64,000 bases of DNA from Symbiodinium sp. CCMP2592 (GCA_905221615.1 CAJNDT010005833.1:132001-196000); one strand, 5' to 3'; positions 44,570 to 54,999 are shown, numbered from the stretch's first letter. Made by a program: numbers and translations. The notes: a model not told the origin generated them from the letters alone.

Positions 44570-47550
44570 CAACCCGAGACTCTGGACCCTATGCCCAAGA
44601 GCTCTATGTATTTTGTTTAATGCCCGGGTGGCTTAGGCCCCTTGCTCCCCTCCTAAAGCCCTAAACCCTTGAAGCCTAAAGCCCAAAAGCTAAGTCGAAT
44701 ACCCTAAGCGGCCCTACATCCCATGCAAACCCTAACCCCCCTAACGCCCTCAACCCTAACCCACAAAACCATGAACCCATAACCATACACTTCATATAGA
44801 AACCCTTAAAAGAGCCCTGAAACAAGCCTTGAAGAACGCCCTTTGTGTTTGTAACTCCTACCCCGGCCTCTGCCACCTTTGCCAAGTCGAAACTGAAGAT
44901 CTCTTCAAGCCCATCTGCGCAGCCGTCCTGGGTTTCTGGGGTTTACCATGGTTTACCTGACAACCTCTAAATGCCGCCTTTTTCAGCGGCTAGACAATGA
45001 AACCTGGAGATCCTAAGGTAATTGAGGAAGCCTAAAGAAGCAGGGTGCAAAGGGTTCACTTCAAGTGAGGCCCTATCCCCAACCAATAAGCCTCAACTTG
45101 ACAGGTCCCATCGCTATAAGCCCTTCTTCTGAAACCCTAAACCGTCAACCTCTAACCCATACCCATTTAGAACCCTTATAGATCCCGTCAGGGAGCCCTT
45201 CAAGGAAATTTAGGCTCTATGGCTCCTCACTAATGCCTTTGGGTTGGAGTTGGGGATGGTTAGGCTTACACCCACACAAGCTTACGCCAACAGCTGTGCA
45301 CCCCAGGTTTGGAAGGTTCTACACCCTGAGCCCTGACACTCTAAACCCTAAACCGAAAGGCGAAACTGTAATTCATGGGTGATGCAGCTCATGGGGAACA
45401 CACTTCTTGCCATGTTTGCAGGGGGACCCTATCTTCTCACCGGGTAAGGCAGTGGACTGAATATCAGGAGGCTAGCAACAATCAGATCAGCAATATACAC
45501 ATAATAGCCTCCAAAATCATCATGATAACGAGCAAACTTACAACTGCTCCCAAGTACGAAACAGTGGCCGTGTCCCACAGTCCCTCTTAGCTGGCATAGT
45601 TGTCGTATATTTTCGTGCAAGAACTAGCGTTCTTTCTTGGAGGCCCCTGTTCATGAAAGCTCTCACTGCTTTTGGGCCAGGCTTGAGGGTTGTGGGATGT
45701 TATGGGATTATAGGGTTTAGGCTTACAGGTCTGGTGTTCTAGAGTCTAGAGTTGGGAGTTATAGGGTTCTGGAGTTAGTGTTTGGGGATTTGTAGGCGCG
45801 AAAATAGGGACATCCCGAAACCTAGAGAACCCAAAGCCAACATCGATGATCGATTGCGTGAAGCAGATGGCGTGCCTGCATCCGCTGATTACAAACTTAT
45901 GCGAGTAGACGGTGATAACAGAGACCTCTCAATGGTTCCATCTGGTGAGGAAAGCCCAACTCAACACTTGAATGCTCGGGTCCTCTTCATCATCGTCGTC
46001 ATCATCCATGAAGACGAAGTTCAAGGCCTTGCTATTGCCTGGAACAACTTTGAGTTCACTAAACCCCAAAAGCCTAAGGCCCTATAAGCCCCTATCTAAA
46101 ACCGCTGACTCGCAACCCAAATGCTGAACCAACACGACCCCTGAACTCGAAGCCAGTAAGATAGAAATCCCATACCTAAACTAATTAGCTGCTACACAGT
46201 AAACAGCAAGCCCTCAACCCTGCACTTTGTGTTGCACGTGAACTATACAAATCTGGCAAGCCTAAAGCCCTAGAGTTCGCAACCGTGAATTTCGAAACTA
46301 TAAACCAATCACATCCTAAAAGCCTGGCAACCCGCAGCCCCGAAACTTTACACTCTGGAATCCCGAAGCAGCATGGCACCCTTAAAGTTATATAGGGACT
46401 TGAATAAGTTTTTGTGGTATGTGATACTACAAATGTGACAACGAGCCCCGACAAAAAGTAGCATTGGTAACCATTTAGGACCCTTAACTCCTAAACCCTG
46501 AAAAAACCAAGATTCTGAACCCTTGAGAAACCCTGGAAAAAACCTCGATTCTGAACCGTTTAGAAACCCTGAAAAAAAAAACCTCGATTCTGAACCCTTG
46601 AGGTAGCCGCGCCTCGGGCCAGTCGGGCCAAAGTGGCGGCCTCGAAGCCAAAGACCGTCTCGAGGCTGGCACCTCACAAGGCTTCCTTGAAGGGGTTCTA
46701 CCTTGAAGGAACCCTTTTGGATCCCTTAAAGGCAGCCAATTATAGATCCCTTGAGGGGGCCCAAGTTTTGAACCCCATCATAGTACCGTTTCAGATGACC
46801 TTATGGTGAAACCCTACAGTGCCTCACAAGGCTTCCTTTGAGGGCTACGAGGGTTGAGGGTTTGTAGGGTTTACACATTGTTGGGGATTTAGGGTTCCTT
46901 TGGCGCTTCCTTTGAGGTGAGGGTACTGTGATGTGCTATAAGGATTCTTGAGGGTTTGGTAGGGTTAGGGTCCGTTTACTACCGGTTCTTAAGAATAACC
47001 ATGTCTATCTATATTTTCTCTCCTACAGCTTATGAGGCTTAGGGCTGTGGGACAGGACTTGGCGATCGATCACAATGGAACAGAGCATCAGAAGGACACA
47101 ACACAGAAGTATCCAACAAGTCCCATCCAAGGGACATCACCGTTGCGGATTTCAGCTTGCACTCATTGCCTTGGCTTTCCGCCTGAGCCTTCTGATGACC
47201 CAAATACAACTAAATCAACACCAACTATGTGCCCCAAGCCCCCGGACTCAACATTGAAACTTAAACCCTCAAGCCGGGAATCCCGGACACTTGAAAAATT
47301 ATGCACTTGTATAACAAGATTTCTTCCAGCAAAGAAAACCCCTCGCCTCCTTCATCACTCGCATCGCTTTGAGCCCTTTCCTTCGCAACACGTCAAGCGT
47401 GGGGCTTCAAACATGGGGTTTAGCTTTAGGGTATAGGGTGAGGTTTAGAGTTTTTGTTTTTTTCTAATTTAAACGCCCTTTCCACTCGCAGAAGGAGGAA
47501 TCCCGTCGGGAAAGCGAGAAAAAAAGAACGAGAGCCACCCTCATAGACCT
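44570..47550. other. Gene-free stretch
   Basis: Heptamer words continue to about 46,100, with a 44-bp repeat at 46,494. A plus-strand ORF at 45,782-46,087 (101 codons) looks protein-like in places but has no recognised domain. No RNA gene was seen. Confidence 0.45.
46494..46602. repeat. Roughly 40-bp tandem repeat, three units
   Basis: Units of the form AACCCTGAAAAAAACC then TCGATTCTGAACCCTTGAG, differing in the length of the A run. Confidence 0.75.
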
Positions 47551-47599
47551 CAAGGAAGATGCCCCCACTTTGCAGCCAGCTTGTTTATCCCGCGCACCG

Positions 47600-48740
47600 T
47601 CTCCTTTGTCGCTGTCACCGTAGTCTCAGCCCTGACCCTTCACCCACTGTAAGTGTTCGCAGCGCCGTCGCCATTGCGGTTGTGGTCATACTCGTCGTGG
47701 TATCACCCTCATCCAGATCGGCCCACGTCCCCGTCACCGAAGTCGTAGTCGTGCTCGTACTTGTAGGACCCACGAGGAAGTCGTCAATGTACAAAGCCGA
47801 AACATACTCAGCGCTTTCCACCGTAGTCGTCAAGCCTGAAGGTACCATCGCTGGCACAATGCTCAAGCATATTGATCGGATGATTTGCTTCATCCGACAT
47901 CATGGCCCCATACAGTGTCGTCGCCACTGCCGGCCATCCACAGATACCTCCATGGAAACCCCAGATGGTGAGGGCTGCTGCCAGCCAATTGCCTGGTGTC
48001 ACCAGTTGTGTCACCTGGTCATAAGCCGATTAGCTTCCACGTGACATTCCCTGGGATCTTATGGCCTCAAGGCCAGCATAATATGTCTCAGGAAAATCAC
48101 GGGCGGCTGCGCCCCCAATGTGGTTGAGCCACAGTATCATCCCAGGTCGCATTGGCAGCGTAAAGTCCAAGAACGATACAAGTATAGGCGTGCGCCGACA
48201 CGAGCTGGTGCGATGCGAGGCAAAATGCTGTGCCTCGTCACCATCCTGCAGTCATCTGCCTCCATACTACCAGGAAACTGTGCAAGCATTGCTCCAATGT
48301 TGGTGATGTAAGCATTTTGCAAGACACGCTGAACCGCTGTGAGAGCAGTTTCTGAGATCGCACCGTCGGGCATGTTGACCTGGTAAGTGATAATGTTGTT
48401 GTTGGCCAGATAGCAACTGCCGATGACATTGAGGGCCGAGATGTCATTCAAAACCAACAACAGGATGTTCGCTGGAACAAGCTCTGCTCTCGGCCTGTCA
48501 AAGATGACAGCTCGAAAGCAGCGAGATGCAGAAGCCGTTCGAACCCAACAGCAGTCGATGTCCAACATCAAACGACATCGTAAGCAACAGATCCTGCTCT
48601 GCCTTCGATGTAACATTCAACGTGTTGATACGCCGCTGCTTATCCTGCTTCAGATCTCTGACATTCTTGGACATTCCTTTGCCTCTCATGTTCTTTTGCT
48701 GGTGCTTCCTCGCTGCGTGAAGCAGCACTAAACGCACTAG
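47600..48740 (-). pseudogene. Degenerate protein-coding remnant with Thr-rich segment
   Basis: Heptamers are absent and four partial minus-strand frames follow one another: a basic segment with MSKNVRDLKQDKQ (48,498-48,737), a hydrophobic segment with YLANNNIITYQVNMPDG (48,137-48,616), a segment with HGGICGWPAVAT...DGTFRLDDYGG (47,808-48,122, broken by one TAA at about 48,030), and one with ALYIDDFLVGP followed by a Thr/Ser run (47,615-47,893). Composition resembles secreted, Thr-rich dinoflagellate proteins, but I cannot name a family. The frames either belong to exons of a spliced gene or mark a decayed one; no clear TIR element separates them. Confidence 0.4.
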
Positions 48741-49137
48741 CCTCGCTCTTCTGTGAACGGCGGACTTTGGTCACGAACTTTCACGGGTTGTGACCGCATT
48801 GCGATCATAGCTGCTGGGATCACTACCCCTTTGACCGCCGTACCCCATCTTGAGCAAGAAATTGCTGATATGTATTAGATGACACACATATCAACAATAT
48901 TGACGGGTTCAAGAGAGAGGCTTAAGGGGCTTAGAGTTTCGTTTAGGGTGTAGGGTTTAGGTATGCTTATTAGGTTCAGCGTTTACGTTCGACGTTGGGG
49001 TTTCAAGGTGTTGGGCATTAAGGTGTGGCTAAACCCTAAAAACCAGAAGCTTCGGTGTGTGAGGCTGATAGCTTGACCCTCCAAGGTACCCTGAAGGTAC
49101 CTTCAGTTGAGGCCGTAGACCCATTAGCGCATTTTTC

Positions 49138-49368
49138 CCCAATGGCCCATGTACTCATAAAGTCACAAAGCATATACTTGGGCTCCAAAGTGACTAGATT
49201 TAGGCCAATGTATTTACATGCCATACCTACTTGTCGGGTATCATGGGGAACCAAAGGTTAACCTTTTTGGTCATATAGCGTTTATATAGGGACTATATAT
49301 CCTACCCAAAAAAGGTGAAAGGTTGCCTGCTCTACTTCTGGGTATATGAGAACATGGACCCTTCGGGG
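49138..49368. mobile_element. Family H element split by a family I element
   Basis: The left part AATGGCCCATGTACTCATAA and the right part TATGAGAACATGGACCCTTC are family H arms. Between them, 49,226-49,349 is a complete family I element, so I inserted into H. Confidence 0.65.
49226..49349. mobile_element. Short inverted-repeat element, family I (nested)
   Basis: ACTTGTCGGGTATCATGGGG, AAAGGTTAACCTTTTTGG, TATATAGGGACTATATATCC and AAAGGTGAAAGGTTGCCTGC match 34,174-34,287 in order. Confidence 0.7.
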
Positions 49369-49373
49369 TTGCA

Positions 49374-49446
49374 ACCCTAAATAGTCGGATCCTTATTATA
49401 CAGATCCCAACTAATGTACCCCCCATTTTTCGGAAACTCCCATATG
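49374..49446. mobile_element. Family M element, right part
   Basis: ACCCTAAATAGTCGGATCCT and CCATTTTTCGGAAACTCCCA are the core and right arm of family M. The left arm is missing. Confidence 0.65.
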
Positions 49447-49449
49447 AGT

Positions 49450-51080
49450 ATACGGGGCCTTAGGGATTGAGACTCGAACAAAAGGAAGCTGGTCTGGGTA
49501 AGGCTTAAGCTTGGACGGAATCTTACAGGGCTTGGCCTTGGGGGGCATTTTAGAGTTGGGGCTGTCGAGGTCCTGGGCGCAGGACCGACTTATTCTACCA
49601 CTGCTGTTTCTATAATTACTGCTGCTCTGCTATGGTTACTGTTATCGTATATGGCTCATGCTGCACCGGATGAGTGAAATCTAGGGTTTGGGGTGGACAC
49701 CTCAGCCGTCCTCGTCGTCAGAGTCGCCGCGGCTCATCAAAATGCGAATCCTGCAGCAGCTGCAATGATATAGAGTTAAGTTAAGGACTGAGATTTGGAG
49801 CTTTGGGATTTGGGTTCAGGCTTGGAGCTTGGGTGTTGTCGTTATCCAAGAACCCAACAAACTCGCTTGGTCTTGCAAGGAGGTCCTGTAGAACCCTTCC
49901 TGAAACTTCTCCAGGGCTACAAAGCCAGCAAACCCAAGCTGACTATGGTCTGTTTTCCTGTTTCAGAAATATGGCGATAAAACGATCAGTGTGGAGATCG
50001 GCAAACCGAGGCAACTCCTTGATAGGCCAACAATCGATCTTAGTATACCCGGAATAGCGGTTGAGATGTGCTAGACTGGACATTTGCTGGGACTGCAGAG
50101 TATTTGTGAGTTTTGGAATCTCATGCTTAGGGCTTAGGTGGTCTCTGGCGGGCTTAGGCCATAGGGCTGTTTTTAGGCTTGGTGTCTGAGGTTGAATTAT
50201 TGTTGTGAGTTTAGGGCTATAGGTGCCTAACGCAGGTACGAATCAACCACACGTTGTTACCGCAGAAAAATGCCAAGCTCATGAACGAGATAAGCCTTTC
50301 CTGTCGAGCTTGAGTTGCCTGTTTCTGTATCATAGCCAGCACATCGACTTCTGCCAGAGACTTAACCCCAAAGATCTCATCCACCGATATAGTATGTATC
50401 TTAGATACATATGTATGTATGTACGTATGTATGTGTGCATGTATGTACATGTATATAGATACTTATATGTACGATCCTGTCATCCGTTTAATAAATCTCC
50501 CCTAAATATGAAAGACCGGCCGGAAAATTTCCAGTGTCGAGCAGAAAGAACAACGGACAATAAGAATCATCTTTAAACTATGTTGAAGTAGGGGTCAGGT
50601 AGGATGGCCATCACGCCTTTGGAACTACCAGGCTAGGGTCGCACAAAGAATTTGGACGGCCGGCATGGAGACTTGGAGCGCGGCGTCAGAGGTAGTCCGG
50701 ATGTGGGAATTTCAAGGTTTAGCCATCTAGGACATGGAACTCCCAGGCTAGGGTCGCATAGAGAATTGGAACGGCCGGCATGGAGAATTGGAACGCGGTG
50801 CTCTATTCGCAGGCTGAGGCCAGTGAACGCACGCATCGGGCTGCATGCGCAGGCTGAGAAGAGTACATTGCTGTCTCGAATCCAGAACTCCCAGGCTAGC
50901 AGAGTTGTGCGAATGACCGCTGAATACGCACCCCGCGACTGGGAGTTCCCCTCAACCCTAAACCCCAAACCCGATTCGAGACAACAATTACCGCCCTAGC
51001 CTGGGAGTTCCTCGAATTCCGGATCCCGTGCTTTTCGCGGAAACCAGCCCTAGCTTGGGGATTCAAAATTCCAGACTAAA
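49450..51080. other. Gene-free stretch with local duplications
   Basis: ATGTATGT-type simple repeats at 50,400-50,460 and a local duplication at 50,621-50,810. ORFs here are short and without domains. Confidence 0.45.
50621..50810. repeat. Local direct duplication of about 75 bp
   Basis: Two copies of ACTACCAGGCTAGGGTCGCA/ACTCCCAGGCTAGGGTCGCA, each followed by AGAATTTGGACGGCCGGCAT or AGAATTGGAACGGCCGGCAT, start about 114 bp apart. More ACTCCCAGGCTAG words follow at 50,885 and, inverted, near 50,995. Confidence 0.75.
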
Positions 51081-51123
51081 GGGATTCCTATGTTTTCTTT
51101 ACTGGTCTCAAAAAGACATGCAT

Positions 51124-51225
51124 TAGAAGCTGCCCCCACCCTGTAATAGTGACTAATTATAAGGATTATATTAGGGCCCTAGTATATTCCAATTATACCA
51201 CTATTACAGGATGGGGGTCCCTTCT
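51124..51225. mobile_element. Short inverted-repeat element, family G
   Basis: AGAAGCTGCCCCCACCCTGT and ATTACAGGATGGGGGTCCCT then TCT form the arms, with TTAGGGCCCTAGTA at the centre. Confidence 0.85.
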
Positions 51226-51250
51226 AAGGGGATTCCTATGTGACATGGAA

Positions 51251-51317
51251 CCTTAATAGGATCGTTAATATGAAATTGGTTAAACCAAAAAAGGAACTAC
51301 AGTGGAGACTATAGGTT
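51251..51317. mobile_element. Family C element, right half
   Basis: AATAGGATCGTTAATATGAA and AAAAAAGGAACTACAGTGGA then GACTATAGGT match the core and right arm of 53,297-53,402. The left arm is absent. Confidence 0.6.
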
Positions 51318-51440
51318 GGTCTCAAAAAGACATGGAACCTTAGAGTATATTCTGAATATTCTCCAACTGCTACTGAGTGGGGGCCGTACCCAAGGGATTC
51401 CTATGTTTTCTTTATTGGTCTCAAAAAGACATGGAACCTT

Positions 51441-51552
51441 ACCCCAAGGGTCCAAGTACCCAATAATCATATACTCTCCAAAATCCTAACCTACATAACT
51501 ACTATCCTAAAACCGAGTATGTAATTATTGGGTCCTTTGGACCCTTGGGGTT
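51441..51552. mobile_element. Short inverted-repeat element, family N
   Basis: CCCCAAGGGTCCAAGTACCC faces GGGTCCTTTGGACCCTTGGG; TAATCATATACTCTCCAAAA lies in the core. Confidence 0.8.
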
Positions 51553-51639
51553 ATAGAGTTCGTGAATCTCTGGCCTCTTCTGCCAATCATTCTCGGAGCT
51601 CTGGAGCTCTGACGGGCTTCCTCCGCGACTATGGAGCTC

Positions 51640-51757
51640 ATGATGATTATTATTGTAATTATTATTATTATTATTGCTATTATTGTTGTTATTACTGCTA
51701 TTCTTATTGTGATTCTAATAATGTTGATTCTTATTGCTACTATTATTTTTATTACCG
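51640..51757. repeat. ATT-type trinucleotide microsatellite
   Basis: Degenerate ATT/GTT/CTA units with a 37-bp segment at 51,721-51,757 that recurs at 51,861-51,897 on the other side of a family B element. Confidence 0.8.
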
Positions 51758-51766
51758 ACTCATTAT

Positions 51767-51850
51767 TACCCATAGGCCCCCAAAGTAGTTCCTTTTTGGG
51801 GTTCATATATGGACTCCTATAAGGTAGTCCCAAAAAGGAACTAATTTTGG
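51767..51850. mobile_element. Short inverted-repeat element, family B
   Basis: TACCCATAGGCCCCCAAAGT left; CCCAAAAAGGAACTAATTTT right, eroded at its tip. It is bracketed by 37-bp direct repeats (51,721-51,757 and 51,861-51,897). Confidence 0.75.
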
Positions 51851-52152
51851 ACTCATTTTTATGTTGATTCTTATTGCTACTATTATTTTTATTACCGCTA
51901 TTGATACACAATTTCAATTTCTGCTACTATGGTTATCATTATTGCTCCCGCTTTTTCCTTTCACGAGGTCGTTCGGCCGGATTGCGGCGGCATTAGACCC
52001 TAAAACCCAAACTCCGAAACCCCAAAACCCCTGTAAACCCCAAGAGTTTCCCCTGCTTTGGGGTCACCAAGATGATGCGATGTACGGGCTTTGAGCCAGT
52101 CTGCTCTTCGGAGCAGGGAGATGGGGACAGGAGCCAAGACGTGCTGCAGCTC

Positions 52153-52260
52153 GGGTTTACCTTAACCCCGAACAGCCTACTTTTTTCTAGGACTTATTTA
52201 CGGAAACCATAATAAGGAACCCTGAAAAGGTAGGTTACACAGGGTGAAGTTAAGGTTTAG
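52153..52260. mobile_element. Short inverted-repeat element, family K
   Basis: CTCGGGTTTACCTTAACCCC on the left; CTGAAAAGGTAGGTTACAC and AAGTTAAGGTTTA on the right. Matches 12,041-12,150. Confidence 0.65.
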
Positions 52261-52410
52261 CTAGATCTTTGTGAAATGAGACGAACAGCTGTCAGATTTG
52301 TTTACAACCATAAACCCTAAAATCAAGCTGTGAGCCGCCCTTGTCGACCGACAGCGGATCCATGCCCATGCGCTCATGCGCTTGCGAAGTGCAATGCAGC
52401 AGAAGGCACC

Positions 52411-52442
52411 GGGCCCTGGCGATGATTTCATCGCCAGGGCCC
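52411..52442. repeat. Perfect 15-bp stem, 2-base loop hairpin
   Basis: GGGCCCTGGCGATGA is followed after TT by its exact complement TCATCGCCAGGGCCC. It lies at the end of the minus-strand reading frame of the neighbouring gene fragment, whose TGA stop (52,428-52,430) falls in the stem. Confidence 0.85.
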
Positions 52443-53050
52443 CGGTAAAGGCTCGTGACCGGTGCTGCCTCCAGTGCTGGCTCCACTTTTGGCGCTGAGG
52501 CGATAGACCTCTTCCACGAGGGCGGGAAGGACTTCGCCTAACGTGTGTTCGCGGTTAGCCAGCAGCTGATAGGATCGCTTTCCGTTCTCCTTACGGCCTC
52601 CAGACCTGCAACTCATCGCTGCCGCTGGCGCCCATTGGGTCTTGCACGGCTCACGGACCAACTCGGCCAAGTTCGTCGATGCAGGACTAACGGTGGCCCA
52701 CGGGCTGGAAGCTGCGCCCGGCCTTGGCCAGTTTTTTTGATCGACTTGTGCATCGACTCTTGCTTCGTCTCAACAGAATTCCGAACCATGGCTTCGGAGA
52801 GAAAGCCTTCGGAAATCCTTGCTCGCTCCAGCACTGCTCCCATCGGCTGCTCTAGCTTCTGAGCGCCTCCTCGGGACTGTCGTCTCCCAGAGGGTCCATA
52901 CACACTACTATTCTGGAATTAGGTCCCCAAAACCATAATGGGCATGGTCTTTTAGGGCCTAATTCCATAATAGTAGTGTATATGGACCCTCTGTCTTTTT
53001 CTTGGTGGCTGCCAGGTTCTGCAAGTCAGGCACAGGTAGAACTTCGAAAA
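52428..53050 (-). pseudogene. Unrecognised gene fragment split by an intron-like element
   Basis: Upstream exon (about 53,050-52,996) encodes VLPVPDLQNLAATKKK. A family J element follows. The downstream exon (from 52,883) encodes RQSRGGAQKLEQPMGAVLER and continues without stop to SMHKSIKK. With GA...AG boundaries (intron 52,995-52,884, 112 bp) the two parts join in frame. At a run of seven T at 52,732-52,738 (A on the coding strand) the protein-like frame shifts by one base and continues as NWPRPGAASS...VEEVYRLSAKSG to a TGA at 52,428. The reading may continue in another frame to about 52,300. No domain is recognised. The frameshift means a decayed gene or a sequencing error in the homopolymer; the 3' splice site upstream (AAG before 53,050) suggests more exons to the right. 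Confidence 0.5.
52889..52992. mobile_element. Inverted-repeat element, family J, lying as an intron
   Basis: AGAGGGTCCATACACACTAC and the complement TAGTGTATATGGACCCTCT, with a second inner pair TGGAATTAGG/CCTAATTCCA. It separates two in-frame coding pieces on the minus strand. Only this copy was seen. Confidence 0.8.
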
Positions 53051-53123
53051 CTTAGAACGCTCAGAGGCCTGGACCAAGACTCAAACCCTAAGCCATGGTC
53101 TGAAGACAGAACTTAGTCATGAG

Positions 53124-53206
53124 GCCCCAAAGTAGTTCCTTTTTGGGATACCCTTATAGGATTCTATATATGAACCCCAAAAAGGGACTACTTTGGGGCC
53201 TTAGGG
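53124..53206. mobile_element. Family B element with 10-bp target-site duplication
   Basis: GCCCCAAAGTAGTTCCTTTT faces AAAAAGGGACTACTTTGGGG. The flanks are identical: TAGTCATGAG at 53,114-53,123 and at 53,207-53,216. Confidence 0.85.
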
Positions 53207-53296
53207 TAGTCATGAGCTGCTCCTGCAGAACACGCTACTCTCGCGTGGACTTGCAACCTTTCCTCTGAGCTTTGCACACCCAACCATTGCCAAGCC

Positions 53297-53402
53297 TACC
53301 TATAGTCTCCATTGTAGTTCCTTTTTGGGGTTACCTTTTAGGATCGTTAATATAAAATTTTTGTATAAACCAAAAAAGGAACTACAATGGAGACTATAGG
53401 TA
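53297..53402. mobile_element. Short inverted-repeat element, family C
   Basis: TACCTATAGTCTCCATTGTA then GTTCCTTTTT faces AAAAAGGAACTACAATGGAG then ACTATAGGTA; the arms are nearly perfect over about 30 bp. Its inner part (GTTCCTTTTTGG) resembles family B. Confidence 0.85.
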
Positions 53403-53427
53403 AGGGTGCACTCAAGGACCCAGTACC

Positions 53428-53542
53428 TAGATACTTCTGTTTAGGATCCCTAGATACTTCTGCTTAGGATCCCCAAATACTTCTGTTTAGGATCCCTAGA
53501 TACTTCTGTTTAGGATCCCTAGATACTTCTGTTTAGGATCCC
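53428..53542. repeat. 23-bp tandem repeat, five units
   Basis: The unit TAGATACTTCTGTTTAGGAT plus CCC repeats five times with only three or four differences, so it expanded recently. Confidence 0.9.
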
Positions 53543-53600
53543 CGAGTCACGTAGGGTAATGTTTGGGAGCTTCTTAGGAGAGGATCTGGCTCAGGGGTTT

Positions 53601-53716
53601 ATAGAAGAAGCCAGAAAGTTGGAACATGGATTTAGGAGGATTCGTGCTAGGATCCCTTATACTTTACCTTAAGGCCATGGGCATAATGATGTTCCAACTT
53701 TCTGACTTCCACTGTA
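53601..53716. mobile_element. Short inverted-repeat element, family F
   Basis: ATAGAAGAAGCCAGAAAGTT then GGAACAT faces ATGTTCCAACTTTCTGACTT then CCACTGTA. Confidence 0.8.
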
Positions 53717-53719
53717 GGG

Positions 53720-54700
53720 TTTAGGGGTTTTGAATTTAGGGTTCAAGGGGGCTCCTAAGCACTTGGGCCTGCCCTGAGACCCAAGATCAGGGCCTCGACC
53801 TCCCAACTCGAAACCTCGAAATCTTAAGCCCTCAGACCGTCGCCATTTATACAAATAGCTATCAAAAAATGAAAAATTGTATGTAATGTATATGCTGTAT
53901 ATGTATGTGTTACATATATGTATATATGCATATTCTATTAGAGGTACATAGTACATTATTGCAATACCTTAGATACTAATCATACGTTTGACTGATTGCA
54001 AACACGACTGCAATCGTCAGGCATGGAACAAGGAAAGTCTAGTTGATCCGGTGTGCAAGCACTCTCTCAACCCGAGGACGTCAAGCCATCTACACACCTT
54101 CAAAGAAAAACACGGGAGTCCCACGTAAACCACTTAACACTAACATGGAATCCTCTTTCGGGCTTAGGGTTTAGGGTTTAGGGTCAGATCTCGACTCTTC
54201 AAAGATCAGCAGATGTTCGTTGGTCCCTCTTTTCCTCTTTGCAGATTCCAACAAACCCTACCCTGCAAACCCAAAGCCCCGAAACCGCATTAAACTCTGA
54301 ACCTCAAAGATAGCCTCGCCTACGGCAGTCTCAAAGGAGTCCTCGGCACGGAGATGAACTCACGAGACTTTCAAGATTGGGTTTGCTAGCCTGGAGTCCA
54401 CACCAAACTCTGCAGTTTGCAATATCCCGCCAGCCAACCCTCATGGAATCTGGACTCGCCGTCTACTTGGCCAATGTTGTGTGTGGGCTAAGCTACTAAG
54501 CTGTTTGAACTCACGGCTCAGCATGAAAATAGCCGCAGTAGATGTCTTTCTCGGGTACAACTTCGAATGCTGTGGCGTTCATAAAAACCTAAACCTTGCA
54601 GATGCTAAGCTGCTCAAACCCAAGCCCAACACGTTAAGCTATAAACCTCATAATTCCACACAGCAAGCCCTGCACTGTACGTACCAACCCTACAGAAACA
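53720..54700. other. Gene-free stretch
   Basis: ATGTAT-rich simple sequence at 53,880-53,940; perfect TTTAGGG units near 54,165-54,185. No domain-bearing ORF. Confidence 0.45.
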
Positions 54701-54709
54701 AAACAAGAT

Positions 54710-54806
54710 ATGGGTGGCTGTCAAAATTATGGGTCCCTATTATGATACGGCACCTATTATTTAGGGTACCCCAAAAAGAGACCCATATTTTTGACAACCA
54801 CCCATG
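54710..54806. mobile_element. Short inverted-repeat element, family L
   Basis: ATGGGTGGCTGTCAAAATTA then TGGGTCCC faces GAGACCCATATTTTTGACAA then CCACCCAT. The complete form of 26,608-26,673. Confidence 0.85.
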
Positions 54807-54893
54807 TGAACCCCTAAATGCCGGGCGACGCCCTTGAAACTCAACTCTCCACCCCTACACTCTTCCTGCACATGTCAACTCCGTTCTCAGGCT

Positions 54894-54987
54894 TACCCGG
54901 AGGCCCCAAAGTAGTTCTTTTTTGGGGTTCATATATAGAATCCTATAAGGGAGTACCAAAAAGGAACTGCTTTGGGGCCTATGGGTA
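54894..54987. mobile_element. Short inverted-repeat element, family B
   Basis: TACCCGGAGGCCCCAAAGTA then GTTCTTTTTT faces CCAAAAAGGAACTGCTTTGG then GGCCTATGGGTA. A full-length copy. Confidence 0.85.
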
Positions 54988-54999
54988 GTTAGTTCTTTT

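Larger units (their letters stand above)
51081..51440. mobile_element. Family O repeats interrupted by families G and C
   Basis: GGGATTCCTATGTTTTCTTT followed by TCTCAAAAAGACATGGAACC recurs at 51,081-51,121 and 51,392-51,440, with partial copies at 51,232 and 51,331. A family G element (51,124-51,225) and a family C right half (51,251-51,317) lie inside, so this is a stack of insertions. Confidence 0.6.
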
